Below, piece by piece: positions 9,403 through 17,297 of a stretch of 64,000 nucleotides of DNA. Position 1 is the stretch's first letter; each line of letters begins with the position of its first letter. The stretch spans positions 136,397-200,396 of the forward strand of contig CAWJPU010000008.1 of assembly GCA_963844805.1 (NCBI GenBank), written 5' to 3'. The notes under the pieces were generated by a model. That model saw nothing but the letters and a program-made list of their open reading frames with translations, had not been told where the DNA came from and did not search any database. Source of the DNA: JACCZR01 sp963844805. Its GTDB lineage: Bacteria > Actinomycetota > Thermoleophilia > Solirubrobacterales > Thermoleophilaceae. A program made the position numbers and the translations under genes.

Positions 9403-10296
9403 AGTGAGATAGAGCGGCCGTCCCAGCGACTCCTCGTGCACGCGTGCGAGGTAGCGCCCGATGATGCCCACGCAGATGAGCTGCACGCCGCCGATGAACA
9501 AGATCGCCAGCAGCACCACGATCGAGGCCGACAACTTCACCGCGCCCGTGGCTGCCAGCAGGACGATCACCAGCGCGGCCAGCCCGCTCAGCGCGGCGAC
9601 GCCGCTGCCGGCGATCGTGGCCAGCGACAGTGGGACGTCCGAATAGGCCGTCAGCGCCTCGGCGGCCAGGCGGAAGAGCTCCGGGTAGGACGCCCCGCGG
9701 CCGCTCGACCGGCCGGCTCGGCGGTACTCGATCGGCTCCTGGCGAAAGCCGGTCCAGGCCACCATGCCGCGCAGGAAGCGCCGGCGCTCGGGCATCCCAC
9801 GTACAGCCTCCAACACCCGATGGGACATGAGGCGGAAGTCGCCGGCCTGACCCTGGTAGGGCACCCGTGCCAGGCGCTCCATCAGCCGGTAGAAGCCCGT
9901 AGCCAGGGTGCGCTTGGCCCAGCTCTCATCGCGGCCGATCCGGCGGGCGAAGACGACATCGGCGCCATCGTCCGCGAGCCGCATCATGTCCGGGATCAGC
10001 TCCGGCGGATCCTGGAGATCGGCGTGAATGAGGACCGCCCGGTCGCCCCGTGCGTAGTCCAGACCTGCGGACATGGCCACCTCCATGCCGAAGTTGCGCG
10101 ACAGGGCCAGCAGGCTCACCCCGTCCTCCTCGCTGGCCCAGCCCTCCACCAGCGCCACGCTCCCGTCCACGGAGCCGTCGTCGACGTAGATGACCTCCCA
10201 ATCCTCGGCGGTGGGATCGAGTGCCTCGTGGAGGCGGCGGTGCAGCTCGGGCAAACTCTCCCGTTCGTCCTTGACCGGAACGACGATCGACAGCAC
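9349..10296 (-). CDS. Family 2 glycosyltransferase with C-terminal membrane helices (GtrB/DPM-like)
   Basis: A 315-residue GT2 enzyme. The GT-A fold is seen as MLSIVVPVKDERESLP at the start, IYVDDGSVDGS (about residues 34-44) and HADLQDPPELIP (about 92-103), where the DLQD acidic motif binds the metal and nucleotide sugar. Two hydrophobic helices follow at about residues 222-250 and 255-285, the layout of GtrB-type undecaprenyl-phosphate glucosyltransferases. The likely reaction is transfer of a hexose from an NDP-sugar to polyprenyl phosphate on the cytoplasmic face, supplying the GT-C enzymes of the locus. It lies 66 bp after the next GT2 gene on the same strand. Start GTG 10296; a GATGCT hexamer 6 nt upstream is only a near match to the -10 pattern. 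Confidence 0.83.
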   Translation of the reverse strand: MLSIVVPVKDERESLPELHRRLHEALDPTAEDWEVIYVDDGSVDGSVALVEGWASEEDGVSLLALSRNFGMEVAMSAGLDYARGDRAVLIHADLQDPPELIPDMMRLADDGADVVFARRIGRDESWAKRTLATGFYRLMERLARVPYQGQAGDFRLMSHRVLEAVRGMPERRRFLRGMVAWTGFRQEPIEYRRAGRSSGRGASYPELFRLAAEALTAYSDVPLSLATIAGSGVAALSGLAALVIVLLAATGAVKLSASIVVLLAILFIGGVQLICVGIIGRYLARVHEESLGRPLYLTSRVVGQAADQADRNASR

Positions 10297-10362
10297 CCCG
10301 CAAGCATCGCGGTTCGGGCGGCTGGGGTGGTCGCCGGTCGATCGCCCCGAGCGCGACGGCTG

Positions 10363-11139
10363 CTATTCCGGGCGGGACTTCGCCGCCTGTTCGCGGCTGA
10401 GCGCGACGGCCGGCGGTCGCTGGCCGTGCTGGCGCTTGACGTTGCGGCGAGCGGCCAGTAGCTCGCGTAGCGCGGGCACAAGCGTCCGGCCGATCACGAG
10501 CTTCGAACCCGGGCGGTTGGTCCAGCGGATACCGACCTCGCTCACCCTCAACCCCAACTGCCGGGCCAGCGCGATGCACTCCGTGTCGAACGCCCACCCG
10601 TCGACCGATTGACGCGCGAAGATCGCCTCGGCGGCCGGGCCTCGCCAGAGCTTGAAGCCGCAGAAGATGTCCTTGGACCGCTCCCGCATGACCGCGCGGG
10701 TGAGCAGCAGGAAGGGCAGGCTGAAGGCGCGGCGGCGAAGCGGCTGATGGCGGTCCACCTGAGCACCGGGCGCCACCCGCGACCCCAGGACCATGTCGGC
10801 CCCCTCCAGCGCTTGAAGCATGTCCGGCAGGGAGACCAGCGACGAGGTGCAGTCGGCGTCACAGAGCAGCCGGACCTCGCCCGAGGCCTCGAGCATCCCG
10901 CGCCGCACGGAGAAGCCCTTACCGCGGTTGGTCTCGTTGCGGAGCACCCGCAGGTCGCCTTCGACCAGGTGCTGCTCCAGTCGCGCCAGGGTCGCGTCCT
11001 GCGACGCGTTGTCGACGACGATCAGCTCGTAGGGACGTCCCTGGGCACGGAGCCAGTCGCGCAGCGCCTCAACCGTGGGGCCCACCGCCTCCTCCTCGTT
11101 GAAGACGGGCATCACCACGGACATCCACGGCCGGCTCAC
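10363..11139 (-). CDS. Family 2 glycosyltransferase (dolichyl-phosphate glucosyltransferase ALG5-like)
   Basis: A 258-residue GT2 enzyme without TM helices. Motifs are MSVVMPVFNEEEAV at the N-terminus, LIVVDNASQDAT (about residues 39-50), ETNRGKGFSVRRGM (about 69-82), and LLCDADCTS (about 90-98) as the acidic metal site. KDIFCGFKLW and WAFDTECIALA further on are typical of the ALG5/DPG-synthase subgroup, which makes polyprenyl-phosphate-glucose. It lies downstream of a large membrane protein (27 bp gap) and upstream of another GT2 gene, so the three form a minus-strand unit. Start GTG 11139 has a -10 element 6 nt upstream. Confidence 0.82.
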   Translation of the reverse strand: MSRPWMSVVMPVFNEEEAVGPTVEALRDWLRAQGRPYELIVVDNASQDATLARLEQHLVEGDLRVLRNETNRGKGFSVRRGMLEASGEVRLLCDADCTSSLVSLPDMLQALEGADMVLGSRVAPGAQVDRHQPLRRRAFSLPFLLLTRAVMRERSKDIFCGFKLWRGPAAEAIFARQSVDGWAFDTECIALARQLGLRVSEVGIRWTNRPGSKLVIGRTLVPALRELLAARRNVKRQHGQRPPAVALSREQAAKSRPE

Positions 11140-11145
11140 CGCCCG

Positions 11146-11151
11146 AACATA
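11146..11151 (-). promoter_or_regulatory. -10 element (TATGTT), leaderless-type
   Basis: TATGTT on the minus strand is 6 nt before GTG 11139 and lies in the 27 bp gap behind the upstream gene, so this GT2 gene may have its own transcript. Confidence 0.5.
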
Positions 11152-11166
11152 GCGGCGGGAGTCACC

Positions 11167-12807
11167 TCAGAGAGGGGGTCGGAGGCGGTAGACCAGCATG
11201 CCCCCGCGCTTCTGCGGTGGTACGCCGAGCGCGCTCAGCTGCGAGCGCCAGCGGCCGGCCTCGCGCTCCTCGATCACCACCACGGTGACTCCCTTCTCCC
11301 GTATGAAGCGCCGGATCAGGCGGTTGGTGGCGGGGCCCGTGCGGCCCAGCGACAACTCCCGCCAACCCGGAGCCTGGGTGAACGAGGGCGGAAACGCGCC
11401 CACGTAGCCGCCGACGATCCGAAAGCCCACGTTGGTCCGAGCGGCCCAGCGGGTGTTGCGCCCGATCACCGGGATGGTCAGCACCCGGTCCCGCGGCGAG
11501 ATGAGACTGCTGTACTCGCCGCTGCGAAACAGAGGTGGATCCTCAGCTGGGACGTTCCAGAGCGCGGCCCCCAGGTTCGGCGTGAGGGCCAGAACCGCCG
11601 CCGCGGCCAGCGCCCAGCGCGGCCAGCTGGGGCGCGCCGCCAGGAACATGGCCACCGCTACGCCGATCGCCAGGGCCGTGAATGCCCCGAACCGCACCGG
11701 CAGGGCGAAGCGAAGCAGGGGCAGTTGCGCGGCCGCCTCCCACGGGAGGGGGATGCCGAGGTCGCGTCCGCCCACCGCCAGCGTCGGTCCCAGGGAGGCG
11801 ATGAGGAACATCGCGGCGCAGGCCACAACGAGCAGTACCCGCCTGTCCGAGCGCTCTCGCCATCCCATCAGCACCAGGATCGCCAAGGCGGGAAGGCCGA
11901 GGTACCCCCCGCCGACCCCGCCGTACTCGACCCCGCGGACGCGCCACCACTCGCGGATGTGGTCGCCGCCGAGGTGAAGGTCCGTTGGCATGACTATCGA
12001 CACCGCATCCGTCAACAGCTCGTCGGGGCGAGCGTGTCCCGGGGCGAGATGAGGCCGGAGCATCGCGATCAGAAGCGGGCTCACGAGAACCGCCGAGAAC
12101 CCGAGCGAAACGCTGCTGAGCAGGGCGACCCGAAGCAGAACCGCCCGTCGCTCCGCGTAGATCAGCGCCGCGGCGCCCAAGGCCAGGGCGCCCAGCACCA
12201 CGGTCATCGCGAGGAACTCGGTGCTGACCAGAACTTGAGCGGCGGCCAGGAGCATGAGTAGCACGACGAAGCGGCGGTCGGAGAGGCGCCCCTCGGCCCT
12301 GCGCAGCACGGCCATCACCATGAGTGGGACGAGGGCGAACACGCTCAAGGAGGAGTTGGCTCCGTGCATCTGCGCGAGCGCGAACGTCGACATGCCCACG
12401 ACCAGGCCGCCTACCGCCGAGGGCCAGGTCGCTTGGGTCACCTGGCGGCACAGGGCGTAGCTGGCGCTGGCGGTCAAGACCGGCGCCAGGATCATCACGA
12501 GATTGAACGAGACCGTCGCGCTCCACAGCAGGGTGATCGGCGCCATGAGCAGCGACAGGCCGGGCACCGATGTAGCCCAGGCGAGGTTGTAGCCCTCAGG
12601 GGCGAACAGAGCCTGGGTCACGAAAGGGTCTGCGCCGTCGAGGATGGCGTTCGGCCACCACGCGAAGAACCAGATGAACGCGCTCGAGTCGAACTCGTCG
12701 CCCCCGATCGCCTTCGAGTCGAGGTTGGTGAGCACCGGCCAGAACAGCGCCACGGACAGGACGAGATATCCGAGGGGCGGCAGGAAACCCTTCGTCCGGT
12801 CCGACAT
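11167..12807 (-). CDS. Large multi-pass membrane protein, GT-C-like (predicted glycosyltransferase)
   Basis: A 546-residue protein with about 11 TM helices and a soluble C-terminal domain of about 110 residues. After helix 1, the loop AIGGDEFDSSAFIWFFAW holds an acidic cluster, as in GT-C enzymes. The region ending EGYNLAWATS before helix 3 and the central loop LGGDHIREWW recall bacterial membrane proteins that act with polyprenyl-phosphate sugar synthases. No precise family is recognised. The ATG at 12807 is chosen because a -10 element lies 7 nt upstream, although the frame stays open to 12900. It is head-to-head with a methyltransferase (20 bp) and is followed by the ALG5-like GT2, a natural donor-making partner. 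Confidence 0.6.
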   Translation of the reverse strand: MSDRTKGFLPPLGYLVLSVALFWPVLTNLDSKAIGGDEFDSSAFIWFFAWWPNAILDGADPFVTQALFAPEGYNLAWATSVPGLSLLMAPITLLWSATVSFNLVMILAPVLTASASYALCRQVTQATWPSAVGGLVVGMSTFALAQMHGANSSLSVFALVPLMVMAVLRRAEGRLSDRRFVVLLMLLAAAQVLVSTEFLAMTVVLGALALGAAALIYAERRAVLLRVALLSSVSLGFSAVLVSPLLIAMLRPHLAPGHARPDELLTDAVSIVMPTDLHLGGDHIREWWRVRGVEYGGVGGGYLGLPALAILVLMGWRERSDRRVLLVVACAAMFLIASLGPTLAVGGRDLGIPLPWEAAAQLPLLRFALPVRFGAFTALAIGVAVAMFLAARPSWPRWALAAAAVLALTPNLGAALWNVPAEDPPLFRSGEYSSLISPRDRVLTIPVIGRNTRWAARTNVGFRIVGGYVGAFPPSFTQAPGWRELSLGRTGPATNRLIRRFIREKGVTVVVIEEREAGRWRSQLSALGVPPQKRGGMLVYRLRPPL

Positions 12808-12814
12808 TCCAGGC

Positions 12815-12820
12815 AAGGTA
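12815..12820 (-). promoter_or_regulatory. -10 element (TACCTT), leaderless-type
   Basis: TACCTT on the minus strand lies 7 nt before ATG 12807. Confidence 0.5.
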
Positions 12821-12827
12821 GCGACGG

Positions 12828-13628
12828 ATGGAGTCCGTTCCGTCAGGCCGATACAGCCCCCAGGACCCACTAAGCCGGACCGTCCGCGCGGCGCGGTCAC
12901 GCGGCCTGCGCCCCGTGATCGGCGACCTGGCGCGCTTCGCCCTGAGACGGCTCGAGGGGCCTGCTGGAGGGAGCTTCCTGCTCGACGGAACGAGCTACTC
13001 GTACCTCACTCACACGTACAAACACGGCTGGCTCACCGAGCGCGCGGTCGAGGTCCCCGTCGCTCAGGCAGTGGTGGACCGTCACCGTGGAGCGCGCATC
13101 CTGGAGGTGGGCAACGTGCTGTCGCACTACCGCAGCCAGGAACACACGGTCGTGGACAAGTACGAGCGGGCCCCCGGGGTGATAAACCGCGACGTGCTGG
13201 ACCTGCGCGACCTCGGGCCCTTCGACCTGATCGTCGCGGTCTCCACGCTCGAGCACGTGGGCCTCGACGAGGAGCCGCGCGACCCGGACCGCGCGCTGAC
13301 CGCATTACGCGAGCTGCGGGGCCGGCTCGCCCCCGGCGGGAGGCTGCTGGTCACCGTGCCGCCCGGCTATAACGCCGACTTCGACCGCGGCCTCCAGGCG
13401 GGCGTGGAACGGCCCGAGCGCGTGACCGCGCTGCGGCGCCGGGCAGGCGAGACGGCGTGGGTGCAGGTCGCGCCCGCCGAAGCCTGGCGGGCCCCGTACG
13501 ACTTCCTGCTCTACTCAGCGCGCGCGGTGCTCTTCCTGAGCTTCACGCCCCAGACCACCAGCGCGGCCAGCACCAGCGCAGCCGCCAGCGAGACGATCCA
13601 GCCCACCCGCCAGCTGAGGGGCTCGTAG
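12828..13628 (+). CDS. Methyltransferase-like protein (class I SAM fold)
   Basis: Up to 266 residues. Residues 30-75 hold a leader with FLLDGTSYSYLTHTYKHGW, followed by ARILEVGNVLSHY (motif I-like, about 89-101, with EVGN in place of the usual GxGxG), HTVVDKYERA, and IVAVSTLEHVGLDEEP (about 136-151, motif IV). The poor glycine motif makes SAM binding less certain. The ORF begins at ATG 12828, though GTG 12915 also fits the start of homology. The last 39 codons overlap the YfhO-type gene on the other strand and look like antisense reading (rich in Ser/Ala/Thr), so the true stop was probably lost by a frameshift near 13540. Confidence 0.6.
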   Translation: MESVPSGRYSPQDPLSRTVRAARSRGLRPVIGDLARFALRRLEGPAGGSFLLDGTSYSYLTHTYKHGWLTERAVEVPVAQAVVDRHRGARILEVGNVLSHYRSQEHTVVDKYERAPGVINRDVLDLRDLGPFDLIVAVSTLEHVGLDEEPRDPDRALTALRELRGRLAPGGRLLVTVPPGYNADFDRGLQAGVERPERVTALRRRAGETAWVQVAPAEAWRAPYDFLLYSARAVLFLSFTPQTTSAASTSAAASETIQPTRQLRGS

Positions 13629-15973
13629 CGCATCTCGATCCGGTGGCGACCAGGCTTCACCGCCACGCCGCGAAGCATGCTGTCCACCCGCTCGATGGGC
13701 ACCTCACGGCCGTCGAGGGTCGCCTTCCAGCCGGGGAACCAGACGTCGGTGAGCACCACGATCCCCGGCCGGGAGGCGGTGGCGTCGATGACCAGGCGCT
13801 CGCGCTGGTAACCGGCCAGACTTGCCGTACCGCTCGAGTGTGCGGCAAGGGGAGCGGCCTGGGGAACGCCCGCGACCGGCTTCTCGGTCACGGCCACGGT
13901 GCGCGGGTCGAACAGGGGCGCCTTGATCGCGTCCAGCGCCGCCCGCCCCCCCTGCACCGTCCGCTGGCGGTCGACCACGAAGACCCGCGGCACCGCGCCG
14001 GGGTTGCGGTAGACCTTGGCGTCCGGACCCGAGTAGGCCTCCTCCAGACCCTGGACCGGAGGCTTGGGGGTGTCGGGCGCCTGGATCAGGTGGGTGACGC
14101 TCAGGAGGCTCAGCGTGCGCAGCGCCGCAGGGGTGGCTGGGGCCTCTTGGGGGTCCTGGGCCAGGGGGTTCTTCGACCCCGCCGTGGTGCGCCAGAGGTC
14201 GTCGTAGCGCTTCTCAACCGGGTAGTCGTATCCGCGAGCGTCGTAGAGGCCATAGCGCATCGCCAGGTTGGGCGGCAGTGGCTGTCCGATGGGCTGGTCC
14301 TGGCTCACCGCGGCGAAACGGTTCGGCACGTCGGACCGCAGCATCTCGATCGCTTCCGTAGGCGGCTGGCGGGCATGGCCGACCGGGATTGCCGGGTTGT
14401 AGCCCATCGACGCCCGGCCGAGGTCGACAAACAGCAGAGCAACGGCTAGCGCCACGAATGCCGTCGCGCCCAGAGGTGTCCATCGCAGCCGCGGCACGCC
14501 CAGACGTAGCGCCACGAGCACCATCGCTGACCCGCCCAAGACCGTCCACTGCAGCAGAGCGCTCATGCGCACCGTGTCGGCCGCCGCTCGGGAGGGGGGC
14601 TCGAACGGCTTGTTGCGAGGCGGGTCGACCAAACCCCACGCGGTCTTCAGCCCGCGCCCCACGCTGCCCGGCTCGAAGGTCCCGAGAACGAGCATCCAGG
14701 TGAAGGGGATCGCGAAGATGGCCAGGCAACTGGCCACCACCGCCCACTTTCGCTTTCGCTCCAGCTCGTCGCGCCCGCTCAGCTCGTCCAGGCCCCACCC
14801 CGCCAGGAGGGCGATCACCAGCAGGACCGCGAAGATCGGACGCGAGTTGTGTGCCGTGCGAAAGCCCGGGAGGGCGGTGACAGCCGAGAACACGGGATCT
14901 GCGCCAACGATCACCGCTAGAGCCAGTAGTCCGATTACCGCGAGGCCGATTCGCACGGGCTTCGGTCGCAGCAAGAGGCCGGCGCCGGCGAGCATGAGCG
15001 TTATGCCCCCCGCGTACCAGGCGCGATTGGTCTGTACGTCGCCGATCAGCGGCGTCTGGGTAGGCCGGCCCCAGTAGTCGGGCAGAAACAGCGCGCCCAG
15101 GAAGCGAGCATCGCCGTGACCCGCTGGGAGGCCCAGCCGCCGCTCGACGTCGCCCGAGAGCAGGAGCAGCTCGAGCAGGGGCGCGATCACCAGCGCCGCC
15201 AGTGCCGTGCCCAGCGCGAGCGCGCCGCCGAAGGCCAGCGCCGGGCGCACCACCCGTCGCCCCCGAAGCTGCGCCGCGCGGATGGCGAAGAACAGCATCG
15301 TGAGCGCCACCAGCTGGAACGTCGTCTCGGGATGACCACCGAGGAAGGCAAGTGCCAGGGTGGCGGCCAGGCCGGCGACCGGCAGGGGCCCGGGTCTGCG
15401 GGCGATCAACTCGGCCGTCAGCAGCAGAAACGGCAACAGCGGGAAGATGTTGGTCAGCGGCCAGGCCAGCCACAGCACGAACGACGCCCCGAACCCGCAG
15501 ACCACTCCGCTGAGCAGCGCGCCCCCGAAGCGCATGCCGAGCACGCGCGCCAACAGGTACGTGCCGAACGCCGCCACGAACAGCTTGAGAAACGCCATCA
15601 CGCCGAGGGCCTTGTTGAGCGGCATCACATAGACCGGGAGCGTGAAGGGCGAGAAGATCGCCGACTGCGAGTCCGCCAGGTAGGGCCGCCCACCCATGAT
15701 CTGCGGGTTCCAGAGGGGGACGTCGGGCAGGGCCTTGCGGTTGCCCTCGAAGAACGGCTCGAACGAGACAGTGGCGTCCAGGCGCTCGTAGTTGGAGCCC
15801 CCCTGCCCCACGGCGGTCGGCTTCGAGCTCGCCCACGGCGGGGACGACCAGTTGAGGTCGGCGCTCGACAGAGTGCGTCCCGGCAGCAGGCCCTGGCCGA
15901 CGAAAACCAGCGCCATCGTGGCGTAGATCGCCGCCGCCACCAGCGCCGGGTGGCGGCGCGCCCAGCCCTTCAC
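13511..15973 (-). CDS. YfhO family membrane protein
   Basis: An 820-residue protein with about 13 TM helices and a long C-terminal extracytoplasmic domain. The N-terminus shows one helix, the loop SSADLNWSSPPWA, then VPLWNPQIMGGRPYLAD, characteristic of the YfhO family, relatives of GT-C enzymes implicated in glycosylating lipoteichoic acid in Bacillus and Listeria. The tail has VLTDVWFPGWKATLDGREVPIER, the conserved C-terminal YfhO region, then a last TM helix ending at the terminus. Start GTG 15973 overlaps the upstream methyltransferase stop as GTGA, which decides against the longer ORF start at 16081. A polyprenyl-phosphate-sugar donor made by the GT2 enzymes nearby would fit. Confidence 0.8.
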   Translation of the reverse strand: MKGWARRHPALVAAAIYATMALVFVGQGLLPGRTLSSADLNWSSPPWASSKPTAVGQGGSNYERLDATVSFEPFFEGNRKALPDVPLWNPQIMGGRPYLADSQSAIFSPFTLPVYVMPLNKALGVMAFLKLFVAAFGTYLLARVLGMRFGGALLSGVVCGFGASFVLWLAWPLTNIFPLLPFLLLTAELIARRPGPLPVAGLAATLALAFLGGHPETTFQLVALTMLFFAIRAAQLRGRRVVRPALAFGGALALGTALAALVIAPLLELLLLSGDVERRLGLPAGHGDARFLGALFLPDYWGRPTQTPLIGDVQTNRAWYAGGITLMLAGAGLLLRPKPVRIGLAVIGLLALAVIVGADPVFSAVTALPGFRTAHNSRPIFAVLLVIALLAGWGLDELSGRDELERKRKWAVVASCLAIFAIPFTWMLVLGTFEPGSVGRGLKTAWGLVDPPRNKPFEPPSRAAADTVRMSALLQWTVLGGSAMVLVALRLGVPRLRWTPLGATAFVALAVALLFVDLGRASMGYNPAIPVGHARQPPTEAIEMLRSDVPNRFAAVSQDQPIGQPLPPNLAMRYGLYDARGYDYPVEKRYDDLWRTTAGSKNPLAQDPQEAPATPAALRTLSLLSVTHLIQAPDTPKPPVQGLEEAYSGPDAKVYRNPGAVPRVFVVDRQRTVQGGRAALDAIKAPLFDPRTVAVTEKPVAGVPQAAPLAAHSSGTASLAGYQRERLVIDATASRPGIVVLTDVWFPGWKATLDGREVPIERVDSMLRGVAVKPGRHRIEMRYEPLSWRVGWIVSLAAALVLAALVVWGVKLRKSTARAE

Positions 15974-16517
15974 GCGGCCCGGCACACCGTTCCCACCGAC
16001 AGCCCGGCGGGCAGCGCGAGCCCGCGTTCGATGGCGGCGGCCTCGAAGCGGAGAGGCAGCTCGAGCACCCGGTTGAGCCACGGCGGGATGAGCGCCAGGT
16101 CCGAGCCACCCTTGCTCAAGCGGCGCAGCCCGTGCAGGGCCCTGACGACGACGGCAACCCGGCGCAGCTCACGCAGCGCCGCGTCGTCGTCGAGGTGCTC
16201 GATCACGTCCGTGGCCACGATCAGGTCGAAGCGTCCGTCCTCGAAGAGCAGCCGCTCGAGCGGCGCCTTCTGTGCCCCGTCACGCCCCGTCGGCGACAGG
16301 GCTCGATGGCCTCGGCCGAGAAGTCGACGCCCTCGGCCTCGCCCAGCCGCCGAGCTCTGCGAGATTGCGGCCGGTTCCGCAGCCGGCGTCGAGGATCCGG
16401 GGAGAGCGCGAAATACCGGCCCCGGCACAGCATCGCCCACACCACCCGGCGACGCCCACGGAACCACCGGTGGCCGTCCTCGAGCTCGTAGAGCTCCCGG
16501 TATCGCCATTCCTCCAA
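15970..16517 (-). pseudogene. Decayed SAM-dependent methyltransferase, paralogue of the 8668-9402 gene
   Basis: Pieces of one methyltransferase appear in changing frames. The leader ELYELEDGHRWFRGRRR is near 16490. ILDAGCGTGRNLAEL is near 16390 in another frame, and GEAEGVDFSAEAIEP near 16330 is back in the first. FDLIVATDVIEHLDDD near 16220 and the ending ALPAGLSVGTVCRAA are in a third frame. Besides at least three frameshifts, the segment between ALRELRRV and the C-terminal helix is about 55 residues shorter than in the intact paralogue at 8668-9402, removing motif V and the strands after it. A deletion of that size is not a base-calling error, so this copy is probably dead. Start TTG 16517 has a TATTTT element 9 nt upstream. 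It is followed by YfhO with a GTGA overlap. Confidence 0.72.
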
Positions 16518-16526
16518 GGGCCGTTC

Positions 16527-16532
16527 AAAATA
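16527..16532 (-). promoter_or_regulatory. -10 element (TATTTT), leaderless-type
   Basis: TATTTT on the minus strand lies 9 nt before TTG 16517. It is the most AT-rich -10 candidate in the region and may drive YfhO through the decayed methyltransferase. Confidence 0.45.
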
Positions 16533-16550
16533 GTGGCCGCGAGTCCAGCC

Positions 16551-17297
16551 TCAGTACGGCCAGTCGTCCTCCGGAGGGAGCCCCAACCGGTGCGCCAGCC
16601 GCCGCTGTCCGGCGGTCACGGCGAACTTGATCAGCGCGTTGCGCACGAACCAGGGCAGGCCCGCCGCCTGGCGCAGGGCGTCGCGCGCCGCCTCGAGTGC
16701 ACCCAGGTCCTCGCGGCCGTAGACCGCTAGCGAGCGCTCCCGGCCCCGGTAAAGCCACCGCCGCGATGCGAACAACAGGCGTAGCTGCGCCAGCATGACG
16801 CCCACGGCGTTGTAGGCATCGTGGACGAGCATCTCGCCGCCGGGGCGGACCCGATCGCCCCACGCCGCGATGTCGCGGCGTGCCGGGCCGTAGCGGTGGG
16901 CGCCGTCGACGTAAAGGAGGTCGATAGGACCGGCCACCTCGCCCAGGGCGTCGTCCGAGCGCAGCCGCACGTGCCGGATCGAATCGGCCACCCCCGCGCG
17001 CTCGAGGTTGGTGCGGAAGGCGCTGTGGTCGGCTTCCCCGCGGGCCGGGTCGGCCTCGATCTCCTGTGGCCCGCGGTCCGAGCCGCCGTGGGGATCGATC
17101 GCCACCACCTCGGCGTCGGCGGGTGCGGCGCGGCGAAGCACGATCGTGGAGCGCCCCCGGAAGGAGCCGATCTCGACGATGCGCCCGCCGGGCCGCACGG
17201 CGGCCGCGCTGTGGGCCAGCCGAGCGGCCTGTCCGGCGCTCAGCCAGCCCTCGACGCCGTCAAGCGCCGTCTCGAGGCCGGGGTCGTCGGTGCTCAG
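16551..17297 (-). CDS. Class I SAM-dependent methyltransferase (Methyltransf_24 type), CTG start
   Basis: Motif I is GGRIVEIGSFRGRSTIVL, with AIDPHGGSD and LLYVDGAHRYGPARRD after it, the pattern of small-molecule or glycan methyltransferases of the Methyltransf_24 group. The first ATG/GTG/TTG in frame (GTG 17198) would begin inside the first beta strand. The family normally has a helical leader ending in a GWL..QA..L pattern, and exactly such a leader (VEGWLSAGQAARLAHSA) is read in frame upstream, back to CTG 17297. That CTG overlaps the TGA of the upstream GT4 gene as CTGA. The start is therefore placed at CTG, giving 248 residues. The C-terminus (FVRNALIKFAVTAGQRR) is basic and amphipathic. 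Confidence 0.75.
   Translation of the reverse strand: MSTDDPGLETALDGVEGWLSAGQAARLAHSAAAVRPGGRIVEIGSFRGRSTIVLRRAAPADAEVVAIDPHGGSDRGPQEIEADPARGEADHSAFRTNLERAGVADSIRHVRLRSDDALGEVAGPIDLLYVDGAHRYGPARRDIAAWGDRVRPGGEMLVHDAYNAVGVMLAQLRLLFASRRWLYRGRERSLAVYGREDLGALEAARDALRQAAGLPWFVRNALIKFAVTAGQRRLAHRLGLPPEDDWPY

Noticed and set aside
12819..12824. TAGCGA as plus-strand -10 box before ATG 12828
   Set aside because: No final T and a spacing of 3 nt; the start of that methyltransferase remains uncertain.
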